Shown: positions 1-8,239, numbered from the stretch's first letter. The stretch: DNA of 59,988 bases from Acidobacteriaceae bacterium (GCA_003132445.1 PKXU01000101.1:1-59988); one strand, 5' to 3'. The notes: generated by a model not told the origin, from the letters alone. Numbers and translations: made by a program.

Positions 1-101
1 AGTCGTTTGTAGGGCATCCTAGTGCAAAGTTTTTTCAGCCATTTTCTGATGAGTGAGTTTTTCAACAGCCACGCCTGTCATCAATAGTTGGCTGGCTAGA
101 A

Positions 102-118
102 GGCCCGTCACTCGGGCC
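102..118 (-). terminator. Possible stem-loop terminator after the outer-membrane protein gene
   Basis: A perfect 6-bp stem (GGCCCG / CGGGCC) with a 5-base loop lies a few bases past the stop codon of the minus-strand gene that ends at 131. No long T-run follows on the minus strand, so this could equally be a simple mRNA-stabilising hairpin. Confidence 0.35.
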
Positions 119-130
119 GCCCAGTCAAAT

Positions 131-955
131 CTAGAATGGAACCCGTACCGAGAAAATTGGGATATGGTTCGTAGGATGGAATGACGTCGCCGCGATCTGG
201 AATCCGCCGCCGACGGTGAAACCGACGCGATTCCACACGTGGAACCTGCCCAATACAATGCCCGGAGTGAGGTATACGGACGTGTTACCAGCGTGTGAGC
301 CCTGGTAGTAGTGGGTGAAATTTACTTCCGTCTCTGGCCAGAGTTTCTTGAGGACCCGGTACTGAAACGTGTTATTCCAACTCAGATTGCGTCCAATCGT
401 ATTCTCGTTTCCGGTGGGCATACTGATCCCCAATGTCCCTTGGACATCGAAATCCTTGAAGCCCTTTCCGTATGCCAGCGTGGGTGTGATGATATAACTC
501 GATGCTCCCTGTTTGTACTGCCCAGTCGGAAAACTCATCTGAAAGAAAGCCGTCAGGATGTAGTTTCCGTGCTCTTCGCTTCCAGCAGCGATTCGATATT
601 TCACTAGGAACTGCCAGTCCCCAAATCCGTCCTTGGAATCCGGGTTGTTCACGATATAGGGGGGCACCGCAAGAATGACCTCGAAGTTCTTTGCCGGGAT
701 GATTTCCAGCCCCTTACTCACGCCGTAGTTGTCGGTAGTCACGCCGCTATTATGGGTCTGCCATTGAAGATCATAGCGAAACTCCTGTTCCAGCCGCGGA
801 GTGGTCGTGGCGAGGGGAGTGATCCAGTGCGGCTGTTCGGCTTGCGTCGTGGATACCATGTTGAACCAATTGGCAGGAAATCCGTCCTGTGCCGCCGACA
901 ACCGTGACGAAAAGCAGAGGACAATCATGGCGAACAGCGGACGGATGCGACGCAT
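131..955 (-). CDS. Secreted outer-membrane beta-barrel protein of unknown function
   Basis: The protein has 274 residues. A signal peptide is visible at residues 1-22 (MRRIRPLFAMIVLCFSSRLSAA). The rest is rich in alternating aromatic and polar strands and closes with a strand ending in Phe (FSVRVPF), the usual C-terminal signature of outer-membrane barrels handled by the BAM machinery. The repeated short strands resemble the MetA-phenol-degradation/transporter-like barrel family, but I cannot name a substrate. I chose the ATG at 955 because a strong GGAGGTG ribosome-binding site lies just upstream; a TTG 12 bases earlier would overlap that site. It is transcribed alone, divergently from the HTH/TOBE gene. 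Confidence 0.7.
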   Translation of the reverse strand: MRRIRPLFAMIVLCFSSRLSAAQDGFPANWFNMVSTTQAEQPHWITPLATTTPRLEQEFRYDLQWQTHNSGVTTDNYGVSKGLEIIPAKNFEVILAVPPYIVNNPDSKDGFGDWQFLVKYRIAAGSEEHGNYILTAFFQMSFPTGQYKQGASSYIITPTLAYGKGFKDFDVQGTLGISMPTGNENTIGRNLSWNNTFQYRVLKKLWPETEVNFTHYYQGSHAGNTSVYLTPGIVLGRFHVWNRVGFTVGGGFQIAATSFHPTNHIPIFSVRVPF

Positions 956-1123
956 CCACACCTCCAACGTCGGAATTAAGCCAAGGAGCGTGCAGTGTAT
1001 ACGACATACAGTTCTGATGTCTAGTAATACACAGATACATGCTATTTAGCAGGCTCCCGACGGGCTGTGGCCTGGACTTGCCGGGTTGACCGTACCCCGC
1101 GCTAACTGTAGGATTTGATTCCG

Positions 1124-1558
1124 ATGCGCAGGAAATTACAGCCCCAACGCAATGACGAAGAAATGCTCATGCTTCGGGATGCCGCTCTACAGCTAGGAAT
1201 CAGCTTCCCCACCATCAAGCAGTGGATTTACAAGAAAAAGATTCGTAGCATCCAGACGGCGGGAGGACACCACCGCATCCCCCGGAGTGAAGTGGACAAG
1301 CTCCTTTTCAGAACACGGGGCGAGACCGAGAAGGAACGGCAACAGATCGTCCGCCGCGTCAGTGGACGCAATCAGCTTGTGGGACGCATCGACTCTGTTC
1401 GTATCAGCGGACTGATGGCCGAAGTAAAGATCTCGATTGGGGGCCAGCAAATCACGTCAATTATCACTGCGGCTTCGGCGCGAGAGATGCAGCTCAAGCG
1501 GGGACAGACTGCAGCCGCCCTGATCAAAGCTACCGAAGTGATGATTCTACGAGTATGA
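1124..1558 (+). CDS. HTH (MerR/excisionase-type) DNA-binding protein with C-terminal TOBE domain
   Basis: The protein has about 144 residues. Residues 13-65 form a MerR/excisionase-like helix-turn-helix: 'LRDAALQLGISFPTIKQWI' is followed by the wing motif GGHHRIPRSEVDKLL. Residues 80-144 match a mono-TOBE (Mop) fold: GRNQLVGRIDSVRISGLMAE, then SIITAASAREMQLKRG and a KATEVMIL ending, the molybdate/oxyanion-binding fold. HTH-TOBE proteins of this size are known as molybdate-responsive or ligand-responsive regulators, so a role as a small oxyanion-sensing regulator is inferred. No modABC transporter is adjacent. An in-frame TTG at 1115 is an alternative start; the ATG at 1124 is preferred. Confidence 0.8.
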   Translation: MRRKLQPQRNDEEMLMLRDAALQLGISFPTIKQWIYKKKIRSIQTAGGHHRIPRSEVDKLLFRTRGETEKERQQIVRRVSGRNQLVGRIDSVRISGLMAEVKISIGGQQITSIITAASAREMQLKRGQTAAALIKATEVMILRV

Positions 1559-1734
1559 CTTTGAAAAATAGGCTATCCCCTTCCGCTCGTTGCTCTGGGG
1601 GTTAAGCAATTCGTCTCAACTGTTGAAATATCCCCATAGCACTCAAAATCCCCGTCAGAATCGACGGAGCGGCGAACAGACGGCGCAAGCTTGTGTAATC
1701 GCCTGGTTACGCCAAGTAAGGCACGATTGGGCGT

Positions 1735-2240
1735 ATGATCTCTGGCATGATTCGCAGTTGCATGACTGCATCGTTGTTGACTGCCGCGATGTTGGCTCAA
1801 AGTTACTCCGGCGCCGAAGGTGAGGATCGTTTTCCCCGAAGGCGTTCACTCCGAGAAGGCGTCAATGACCTATGCACTGCACGGTCCGACTGGCGGGCAC
1901 GGATACGCAGGGGTGTCTGGGGCTTCCAGTGCTTCACCCTTCGAAATTCCGGCAATGTTGCAGGGCAAGGCGGTCGATCGTTTCAAAGCAGTGGTTTGGG
2001 CACCGGGATGCAAGATGAAGGAATTCGATGTTGCGGTCGGAACTTCGGACATCAATCTTCAGTTTGTGTGCGACCCTCTGAAGACCATCCCATTTTCTGG
2101 ACGAGTGAAGTCCGTCGATAACTTGGGGTCTGCCACGATCTCGGCGGATTACATGGGACTCGGGATATGCTTCTCGATGGCTGCCTGCAAGGATCGGTGT
2201 GCTGGCAGTTGCCTTGGGCCTCAGATTGTCGGAATAGCGA
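1735..2240 (+). pseudogene. Secreted hypothetical protein, frameshifted and truncated
   Basis: A signal-peptide-like start (MISGMIRSCMTASLLTAAML) is read in one frame to about 1800. The protein-like sequence then continues in the next frame from about 1799 (TPAPKVRIVFPEGVHSEK...), indicating a one-base shift near 1797-1803. The second frame has normal protein character to about 2240, with conserved-looking Gly/Cys segments (WAPGCKMKEFDV, MGLGICF, CKDRCAGSCLGPQIVGIAS). After that it degenerates exactly where the recombinase-like sequence begins. The gene therefore looks broken twice, by a frameshift and by 3' replacement with recombinase sequence. A GTG at about 1817 could in principle restart the second frame without a signal peptide. 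No family name is recognised. Confidence 0.55.
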
Positions 2241-3293
2241 GTGCTAAGGTTCGTTTGGCGCGCTCCCATCGGATACACAAATCCAAAAACCGGGGCAACA
2301 GGTTCCGTCATTAAAATCGACCCAGAGCGTGCTCCACTCGTCCGCAAAGGATTTGAGTTGATAGCATCAGGCAATCACCATGCGGATGAGGCGCTGCGAA
2401 CCATCACGGCTCTGGGACTACGGACGATGCGAGGCGCGGTGCTCCCGAGACAAACTTGGCACGCCGCACTTCGCAACCCACTTTTCGCAGGTTGGGTTAA
2501 ATCCGGCGATCTGCTAGTGCGTGGACAGCATTCGCCTATTGTGGCTCAGGAGCTGTTTGATGCCGTACAAGAAGTTTTAGAGGGACGTTCTAAAACAAAG
2601 CGAACGCGACAGGTACTGAATCCAGAGTTCCCACTGCGTCAATTTGTACGTTGCGCGAAATGTGATAAGGGTCTGACTGCAGGTTTGGCTAAGAAAAAAT
2701 TCGGCTACTACTGGTGCTATCAAAAGGACTGCCATGCTGTATCCGTGCCAGCCGCAAAGCTGGAGGAAGCATTTGTGATGTGGCTGGGCCAGTATGAGCC
2801 GACAGCCGAATATCTCTCCATGCTGCCGGAATTGGCCAAAGGGGTGTGGGCGGAGCGCCAGGAGCGCGCGAAGCAGGACTCACGTTCGCTGAATATCCGT
2901 CTAGAGGATCAGAAGCGTTTGAACTCTCAGGCGATCAAGGCAAAACTTCAGGGCGAACTATCGGAAGAGGATTTCGCCGCAGTGAAACAGAACATTACCG
3001 AGGAAATAGCGATGATCGAGAATGCTCTTAAAGCTTTAGAATCAGAGTGTTCCACAATGGAGGAACTGATCGCACAGACACAGCGCGAATTAATCGATCT
3101 GCCGGCCGCGTGGAAGCGGGCCGGACTGAGGGAACGACGTGAGCTATGCGAAATGCTGTTTCCGTCAGGTTTGGTGTGGGGTCACGAATGGGGCTTTTTG
3201 AACTCTAAGAATCTCTCTATCATGCAGGATTTATGTGACTTTTGGACTGAGAAGAATTCAGATGTCAGGTTTGGTGGGCCCACCAGGATTTGA
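2241..3293 (+). pseudogene. Large serine recombinase remnant (catalytic domain missing), ending inside a tRNA gene
   Basis: The 350 readable residues correspond to the C-terminal two thirds of a large serine recombinase. They begin at the Recombinase-domain motif RAPIGYTNPKTG and continue with the IRNPLF-type segment (HAALRNPLFAGWVKSG). A zinc beta-ribbon with Cys pairs follows (RCAKCDKG...YWCYQKDCH, about residues 138-170), then a long charged coiled coil (about 210-290). The N-terminal catalytic domain with its Ser nucleophile is absent, and a TAG stop sits immediately upstream of the first codon in this frame. The last codons (GGPTRI-stop) lie within the 3' end of the opposite-strand tRNA gene, which fits an old integration at the tRNA 3' end. 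It should not be catalytically active. Confidence 0.85.
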
Positions 3294-3347
3294 ACCTGGA
3301 ACCAACAGATTATGAGTCTGCTGCTCTAACCGTTGAGCTATAGGCCC
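3272..3347 (-). tRNA. tRNA with CAU anticodon, probably tRNA-Ile2 (lysidine type)
   Basis: A full cloverleaf reads on the minus strand. The acceptor stem is GGGCCTA/TGGGCCC with discriminator A and an encoded CCA. The D-arm (GCTCAACGGTTAGAGC), the anticodon loop CTCATAA with CAT at 3312-3314, and the T-arm (CCAGG TTCAAAT CCTGG) are all intact. The GACTCATAATC anticodon arm with a following TTGGT variable region resembles bacterial tRNA-Ile2 (a TilS substrate) more than elongator tRNA-Met, but both carry CAU, so the charge is not certain. Initiator tRNA is unlikely because position 1 pairs normally. The 3' end overlaps the recombinase remnant. Confidence 0.9.
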
Positions 3348-3405
3348 GCGAAACTCAATCTAGCATATTCGCGGACCTATAGCGCGCAGGCGGTTCTTGT
3401 GTGGC

Positions 3406-3615
3406 CTAGACGGACGCCGTAAGGTTGGCATTGCCCGCGCTTATGTTGGGGCTGGCCGCGGCTGCTGCCGGCGCGCCTGGGTTGGGGGTGGTCTCAGTGG
3501 ATGCTTTCGCGTTGGTGGCATCCTTGGCTCCAGCCAGAGCGGGCGCGACCGATACGATTAGGAATAAACAACAGCAAATCGATGGCTTCAACTTCAGCTG
3601 CTTGAATTTCAGCAT
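3406..3615 (-). CDS. Small secreted Ala-rich protein, unknown
   Basis: The protein has 69 residues. The ATG at 3615 is chosen because GGAGGAGAG lies about 7 bases upstream; the open frame extends further 5' without a ribosome-binding site. A positively charged n-region (MLKFKQLKLKPS), a Cys-rich hydrophobic core (ICCCLFLIVSVAP) and an ALA cleavage site give a clear Sec signal peptide of about 30 residues. The mature part is only about 40 residues, rich in Ala, Asn and Thr, and low in complexity. No family is recognised. An overlapping frame on the plus strand is less credible because it has no ribosome-binding site or secretion signal. Confidence 0.5.
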   Translation of the reverse strand: MLKFKQLKLKPSICCCLFLIVSVAPALAGAKDATNAKASTETTPNPGAPAAAAASPNISAGNANLTASV

Positions 3616-3988
3616 GATTGATCTCTCCTCCTTCGCGGGAGCAGTTTCGTTTACCGTGCAATCCAAGACATGCGGCGTTCTCTCGTCATGCAATCGTGTG
3701 CGGGTGCTAGGGGCAATCATCCCGGTTTGGGACGAGAGTGTTCATCCGAGCTTGTTATCTCAGACGTAAATGGGCGGCAACGAGGACGGATAACATCTGG
3801 GACAACGTGGGTCACACCCAGCGCTGGGGTTTATATCGGCGAGGGGTTGGAAGATCAGTAGTAGGTTGGTGATATTGAAGCTTGGGAAATCGTTATTGCG
3901 GCAATTTTTATTGTGCTCGGTACATGGTGACGCAAAAAATTTGGTCGCCTTCGCAGGGACGCCCTTCACTTACGCGAGTCTACATCCA
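3616..3988. other. Gene-free stretch upstream of the small secreted protein
   Basis: About 370 bases with no coding sequence I can defend. It must contain the promoter of the small secreted protein on the minus strand and the 3' end of the sugar-binding-protein transcript. I see no convincing -35/-10 pair, terminator or repeat. Confidence 0.4.
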
Positions 3989-4927
3989 TCAGATCCCGGC
4001 CGAATGCTGCTTTTTCACGATCGCACCCGGCGAGGCTTTCAAGTCTGCAAGAGCAGGCATGGACTCCGGCTTCGTCAGCTTGTGTTCGGGCAACGCACTT
4101 CCGTTCCTGATGGCGTCGACCAGCATCTCGATTGCGAGGTCCGCATTCGGACGGATAAAAATCGTCGCCGCCAGCGTTCCGTTGCGCACCCAGGTCTGTC
4201 CCGTCTTCGGCATTCCATCGCAGCCCGTAATAGGAATCTTCATCCAACGGGCCCGCTCGCTTTCCGCGATATCGCCAAACGCCTTTCTCGCTCCCATCGC
4301 CATGCTGTCGTCCTGCGCCCCTACCAGGTCCACATGGCTTTCCTGCGACGTCCGCAATCGTAACCAGGAACTCACGGTGCGATAGGAACTATCCTCCGTC
4401 CAGTTCGCGCGCATGGTCTTCACCTGAACATTCGCCGGCTTGGTTTTCAGCATCCCGGCCGTTCGTTCTTTCGCCGCCGAACTATTCGCCGGCCCTTCGA
4501 TATACAAAATCGATCCGCCGTTCGGCAGCAGCGCTGCAAATTGCTGACCTTGAATCTTCCCCACTTCTACATGATCGGAACTGATGGCAAACGCCGGAAC
4601 TTTAAAACTGCGCCGCAGGTCCAGGATGTAATCCACTTCATGATTCAGCACCACCCAACCAATTCCCGCCGCCGCGGCCGCGCGAGCCACCTGCGGAAAT
4701 GCTGTGCCACCCGCGGGTTCGAACAGAATTGCGTCCGGGCGCACCACTCCGGAATCCTGAACGTAATGCAGCAACTGCTGGCTTTGCGCCAGGGCATCGT
4801 TATCGGCATGAACAATCTTCACATCCACGCCGAGCTGTCGCGCAGCCTTCTCCGCCGCCGCAGCCTGCTCTTGTTGATAATCGTTATCGTTGTTCGTCAG
4901 AGATACCACAAAAGAGAGACGTTTCAT
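3989..4927 (-). CDS. Sugar-type periplasmic-binding-fold protein (RbsB/Peripla_BP_4-like) without signal peptide
   Basis: The protein has 312 residues and the two-lobed type I periplasmic-binding fold. The N-lobe begins directly with strand 1 (MKRLSFVVSLTNNDNDYQQEQAAAAEKAA), then GVDVKIVHADND, PDAILFEPAGGTAF and WVVLNHEVDYI. The hinge and C-lobe contain DLVGAQDDSMAMGARKA and ITGCDGMPKTG, typical of RbsB-like sugar-binding proteins. Family members normally carry a 20-30 residue export signal. None is present here and the first ATG already starts the fold, so the protein is either cytosolic (a sensor-like role) or its leader is lost. No permease or ATPase gene is adjacent. The ligand is unknown. 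Confidence 0.8.
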   Translation of the reverse strand: MKRLSFVVSLTNNDNDYQQEQAAAAEKAARQLGVDVKIVHADNDALAQSQQLLHYVQDSGVVRPDAILFEPAGGTAFPQVARAAAAAGIGWVVLNHEVDYILDLRRSFKVPAFAISSDHVEVGKIQGQQFAALLPNGGSILYIEGPANSSAAKERTAGMLKTKPANVQVKTMRANWTEDSSYRTVSSWLRLRTSQESHVDLVGAQDDSMAMGARKAFGDIAESERARWMKIPITGCDGMPKTGQTWVRNGTLAATIFIRPNADLAIEMLVDAIRNGSALPEHKLTKPESMPALADLKASPGAIVKKQHSAGI

Positions 4928-5071
4928 GAAGGGGCCCTGATGAGTATCATACGTCGGGCCATCGTTCTTACCAATGTAACCGGAGTAATGATGCGGAACG
5001 CGAGACGTTAAGAAGTATTTCGAATGCGAAAGAGGCGTGATGAAGAAGCTTGATAAAAGAAGCTTGTCAGG

Positions 5072-5098
5072 AAAAACTTAGGGAGTTTAGCTCTAAGA
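5072..5098 (-). terminator. Rho-independent terminator after the first PilZ gene
   Basis: Read on the minus strand just past the stop codon at 5102, CTTAG...CTAAG forms a short stem of 5 base pairs plus two weaker inner pairs, and is followed directly by TTTTT. It separates the PilZ gene from the sugar-binding-protein gene. Confidence 0.5.
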
Positions 5099-5101
5099 TT
5101 T

Positions 5102-5500
5102 TTAAGCCCCGGCGGAAGTTTTATTCGCCGCTACGCCCACAAAAGACCTGAGGTTCGTCTCCAGGATTTCCCGGTTAGCGTCGTTCAGATCCACGAAGCG
5201 AAAGGGTTGCATCCAACCCTGCGTCGCCCACATGGGAAACAGCATCTGGGCCTTGCCGCGAATCGTGGTTTCGCAGATGTGAAAAATTAGTTCGACTTCC
5301 AGTTTTTCGTCGAGCGGTTTTTCCAGATGAACAACTCCACCCGACGTCGAAAGTTGATGAAACGCCGCTCTCACCGACCGCCGATTGGGCAACCGCACCA
5401 AGGCCAGCACTGAACCGCGCAACTTCACGCGAAAAGGACGATCGACGAGTTTCTTTTCGCCGGCTGAAAGCGGAGTCTTCGACTTGACCTCATCGGCCAT
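5102..5500 (-). CDS. PilZ-domain protein (first of a pair)
   Basis: The 132-residue protein starts at MADEVKSKTPLSAGEK, chosen because the sequence upstream of this Met has no PilZ character. Residues 18-120 resemble a PilZ/PilZ-like beta barrel: RPFRVKLRGSVLALVRLPNRRSVRAAFHQLSTSGGVVHLEKPL contains the switch region and a (D/N)xSxxG-like turn (LSTSGG), and LEVELIFHICETTIRGKAQMLFPMW gives the following strands. PilZ domains bind cyclic di-GMP or are degenerate adaptors. The RxxxR loop is not clear, so c-di-GMP binding is uncertain. A second PilZ gene lies about 120 bases upstream on the same strand, suggesting co-regulation. Confidence 0.6.
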   Translation of the reverse strand: MADEVKSKTPLSAGEKKLVDRPFRVKLRGSVLALVRLPNRRSVRAAFHQLSTSGGVVHLEKPLDEKLEVELIFHICETTIRGKAQMLFPMWATQGWMQPFRFVDLNDANREILETNLRSFVGVAANKTSAGA

Positions 5501-5617
5501 ATGCCGAAGTATGGCAGCGGGAATGGCGTTGACGAAGTTACCAAAGAACAAGACCCGCCCCGGCACCGCTCGGAGAGGCCACTCGCACAATCTTTTTCGT
5601 GGAATCAGACACGCTTC

Positions 5618-6103
5618 CTACTTGCGGCCGCTATGATTTTCGACACCCTCGGTGAACAGATTGTAGGGCCAAACTTTCTTGTTCACCGTCAGCTTGCCAG
5701 GTCCTTCCGCACCATTCCCGGCGGGATTCACAGAACCCGCATTCGACGCATCGGCCTGCCAATCTTCTGGAGGATTCGCAATCCCCCAAACATTTCCATG
5801 ACTGTAGAGCGAGACTCCAACAAGAAAATACTTGCCGTCATTCCCCAACGGCAAACAACTCGCCACATGTCCCGTCACACTGCCGCCGCCGGGCAGATCG
5901 TTAATCATGATCGGAGTTTCCATGGGCAAGGCGCGGGAGCTGCGCAGTCCACATCCTTGCGCGCTTACGACCAGGACCATGCATTTCTCGGCAAAAGATC
6001 GCCGGCGGTCAAGACTGGTCACATTCACAGCAATTTCCACTCGAATTCGTGTACTGCGTCGAGTTCCTCTGGGTGTCAAAATTTCCATTGCATTTACATC
6101 CAA
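5618..6103 (-). CDS. PilZ-domain protein (second of a pair)
   Basis: The protein has 161 residues. RRSTRIRVEIAVNVTSLDRR (residues 15-34) fits the basic arm of a PilZ domain that contacts c-di-GMP phosphates, and VSAQGCGLRSS (about residues 46-56) matches the (D/N)xSxxG turn with substitutions. The segments MINDLPGGGSVTGHVASCLP and YFLVGVSLYSHGNVWGI complete the barrel. The C-terminal 50 residues are Gly/Asn-rich and have no match I recognise. Met6 is an alternative start. It is on the same strand as the downstream PilZ gene. A role in c-di-GMP-dependent surface or motility behaviour is inferred from the family only. Confidence 0.65.
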   Translation of the reverse strand: MDVNAMEILTPRGTRRSTRIRVEIAVNVTSLDRRRSFAEKCMVLVVSAQGCGLRSSRALPMETPIMINDLPGGGSVTGHVASCLPLGNDGKYFLVGVSLYSHGNVWGIANPPEDWQADASNAGSVNPAGNGAEGPGKLTVNKKVWPYNLFTEGVENHSGRK

Positions 6104-6269
6104 TCGGAAAGGCTTTCCCTAATCTAAGGTTTTATTGCTCCTCAATATTGTGGCAGAGTCGGCTGGTGGCGGATGGTGACTAAGGTAATAGGGTGCGCAC
6201 AAAGATTGTGCTCAGTTCCGAAATGGGAACGCCCCGCCCGCGTCCACCAAGTCAATGCGCGAAGATCCG

Positions 6270-7082
6270 TCACAGCCTCGCATTGCGCCGCGCGCGCTTG
6301 ATGCCGGCACGAATCCCTTTCTCCACAGCTCTTGGGTATCCGGCCGCATCCATGGCTGACATCGTTGCCGCCGCAATTCCTCCCGGAGTCGCCGCCTCGT
6401 GCAGCAAATCGTCCAGACTCACTCCACTCGCTCTCCAATAAGCAATCGACTCACCCAGCGCATGCGCCGCCGCAGTCATCGCCGTCGCACGATTGAGTCC
6501 CGCGCGTTCCGCAGCCTTCGCCAGCGTCGCCAGGGCGTGATATCCGTGGCTCGGCGAGTGCGTCGCAGTAATTGTGTCCATTTGGCGATCCGGAATTTCG
6601 AGCACCAGACCAACCTGCTCAAACAATCGCCGGACGCGGATTCTTTCCGCCCGGGTCACGCTTCGATCAAAGCTCACCGGCGTCAACCCACGCCCAATGC
6701 GGCATACCGGGCTCGGCATGGCCCGCGCCCAGTGAATCGAGCGGCCCAGTCTCGAGCGGGCCAGACTCGCCCGCAACTTGTGCAATGGAATCCCGGCCGC
6801 CAAGCTGATGCACAGCTCAGGCGGCGCAGCGCCACACGCCGCAACTTCGTCAAGCATCTCCCTCACCGACGCTGGACGCACCGCCACAATCAGCATCTCC
6901 GCCCGCGCCACCGCCGACTTCAAATCACGCGCCGTCTCCACCCGCGATTCCCGCCGCAACGTCCGCAGTTTTTCCGCATGCCGGTCGTAAACCACAATCT
7001 CCCGCTTATCTCCAGCGAGCCGCAATCCCGACAGCAGCGCGCTAGTGATCCGTCCTCCGCCAAGAAACACAATAGCTTTCAT
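6270..7082 (-). CDS. proC: Pyrroline-5-carboxylate reductase
   Basis: The 270-residue enzyme catalyses the last step of proline synthesis, NAD(P)H-dependent reduction of pyrroline-5-carboxylate, in the cytosol. The N-terminal Rossmann segment is MKAIVFLGGGRITSALLSGL, with GGGRIT replacing the usual GxGNM. AEMLIVAVRPASVREML matches the family's 'vilaVKPq' strand. The C-terminal dimerisation helices carry the diagnostic EAATPGGIAAATMSAMD (about residues 227-243). Length is normal for ProC. The substrate-loop region (HWARAMPSPVCRIGRGLTPVSFD) is a diverged form of the RxMPNTP motif, so this is a divergent ProC and specificity is slightly less certain. Confidence 0.85.
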   Translation of the reverse strand: MKAIVFLGGGRITSALLSGLRLAGDKREIVVYDRHAEKLRTLRRESRVETARDLKSAVARAEMLIVAVRPASVREMLDEVAACGAAPPELCISLAAGIPLHKLRASLARSRLGRSIHWARAMPSPVCRIGRGLTPVSFDRSVTRAERIRVRRLFEQVGLVLEIPDRQMDTITATHSPSHGYHALATLAKAAERAGLNRATAMTAAAHALGESIAYWRASGVSLDDLLHEAATPGGIAAATMSAMDAAGYPRAVEKGIRAGIKRARRNARL

Positions 7083-7204
7083 GAAAGTTCTATCGCGAAA
7101 GATTTTCGCTGGATTCTTGAAATCACCTGCTCAACGCGTCTTCGATCGCGATGATGCGCTCACTTGTCCTTTCTCGTCCAGGAGTTCAATTTGCGCCCCA
7201 CGCT

Positions 7205-7240
7205 TTTCAATCAGCAATCGGCAATCAGCAATCAACATTT
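7205..7240. repeat. Short degenerate tandem repeat (CAATCAGCAATC type)
   Basis: The bases between proC and the SDR gene contain back-to-back variants of a decamer, CAATCAGCAATCGGCAATCA and then GCAATCAAC. The same unit recurs in the purM-purN spacer at 36733-36852. Confidence 0.7.
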
Positions 7241-7294
7241 TTATTCCGCCGCCGTCAGAGGCGAACGCGTGATCTTCAAATCAGCGCAGGCCCG

Positions 7295-8062
7295 TCACCG
7301 GCTCGCCAACCCACCCGCGGTTTCTCCACCATCCATCGTGAACACTTGTCCGGTAACATATGCCGCGTCATCCGACGCCAGATACGCAAATAGCCCCGCA
7401 ATCTCCTCCGGCTTCGCATGCCGACGCAACGGAATCTTCTGGTTCACTTCCTCCAGCATCGCGTCCGAATATTCCGTGCGCTGCATTGGTGTCAGCACAT
7501 ATCCCGGAGCCACGGCGCACACCCGCACCTTCGGCGCCAGCTCCAGCGCCATCGACCGCGTCAGCTCAATCACTCCCGCCTTGGTCGCGTTGTAGTCGGC
7601 GTAATACGGATATCCCGTCATTCCATTGGTCGAGGCCGTTTGCAAAATCACTCCGCTTCCTTGTTTTATCGAAAAACGCTCCCACATATGCCGCGCCGCC
7701 GTCTGCGCCACATAAAACATTCCAGTCAGATTCACGGAGATGACTTTTTCCCACTCCTCCGGAGTGATGTCGAGAAATTTATGCCGAATGCTGATGCCCG
7801 CATTGTTGACGAGCACGTCGACTCCATCCATCAGCCGGATTGCCTCAGCAAATGCCGCCTCCACCTGCATCAGATCGGTAACGTCGACGATTATGGCTTC
7901 GCCGAGTCCTGGCAACTCGTGCCGAATATGCTCACAAGCCTTCTCATCGCGATCCAGCACGCACACCCGCGACCCCTCTTCCAGAAACCGCGCCGCCGTA
8001 GCCGCCCCAATCCCGCTAGCACCGCCAGTAATCAAAACGCGCTTGTCTTTAAGTCCACGCAT
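7295..8062 (-). CDS. Short-chain dehydrogenase/reductase (FabG-like)
   Basis: This is a 255-residue classical SDR. It has the NAD(P) motif TGGASGIG near the N-terminus, VLVNNAGIS at about residue 84, the catalytic Ser in LQTASTNG (about 144) and YxxxK as YNATK (about 157-161). The C-terminal PGYVLTPM and the FTMDGGETAG ending are typical of 3-oxoacyl-ACP/sugar-type reductases. An Asp at the end of beta-2 (CVLDRDEKA) suggests NAD preference. The chosen Met (MRGLKDKRVLITGG) follows an upstream in-frame Met by five codons. The substrate cannot be assigned from sequence or neighbours. Confidence 0.88.
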   Translation of the reverse strand: MRGLKDKRVLITGGASGIGAATAARFLEEGSRVCVLDRDEKACEHIRHELPGLGEAIIVDVTDLMQVEAAFAEAIRLMDGVDVLVNNAGISIRHKFLDITPEEWEKVISVNLTGMFYVAQTAARHMWERFSIKQGSGVILQTASTNGMTGYPYYADYNATKAGVIELTRSMALELAPKVRVCAVAPGYVLTPMQRTEYSDAMLEEVNQKIPLRRHAKPEEIAGLFAYLASDDAAYVTGQVFTMDGGETAGGLASR

Positions 8063-8130
8063 GGAATCTCCTCGCACCTAGACTCTATTCTGCGAAAAGA
8101 AATTTGTCATTCGGAGCCGCAATAAAGCTG

Positions 8131-8157
8131 TCATTCCGAGCGCAGCGAGGAACCTGG
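8131..8157 (+). repeat. Dispersed GTCATTCCGAGCG repeat unit
   Basis: GTCATTCCGAGCGCAGCGAG followed by GAACCTG is a variant of the motif found inverted at both ends of the 27429-27628 element and, degenerated, near 22653-22704. A partial copy (GTCATTCGGAGC) lies just upstream at about 8107. Confidence 0.6.
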
Positions 8158-8182
8158 GTTTTCGCCGACAGCTCTCACGCCC

Positions 8183-8233
8183 ATGTGGGGACAGCCGCCC
8201 CCGGCTGTCCGGCGGCCCAGACGTACCGGGCCG
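8183..8233. repeat. Bipartite REP-like palindrome, family 1
   Basis: ATGTGGGGACAGCC is followed by a C-rich loop and GGCTGTCC. A second hairpin (GCGGCCC...GGGCCGC) follows directly. This is the reverse orientation of the family seen at 13076-13127, 19270, 21975, 31591, 39441, 39586 and 42287. The ATG inside it opens a spurious frame (MWGQPPPAV) that runs into the TcmP-like remnant. Confidence 0.85.
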
Positions 8234-8239
8234 CAGGCA

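Noticed and set aside
3425..3769. Plus-strand frame opposite the small secreted protein
   Set aside because: Lacks a ribosome-binding site and a coherent signal; the minus-strand frame has both.
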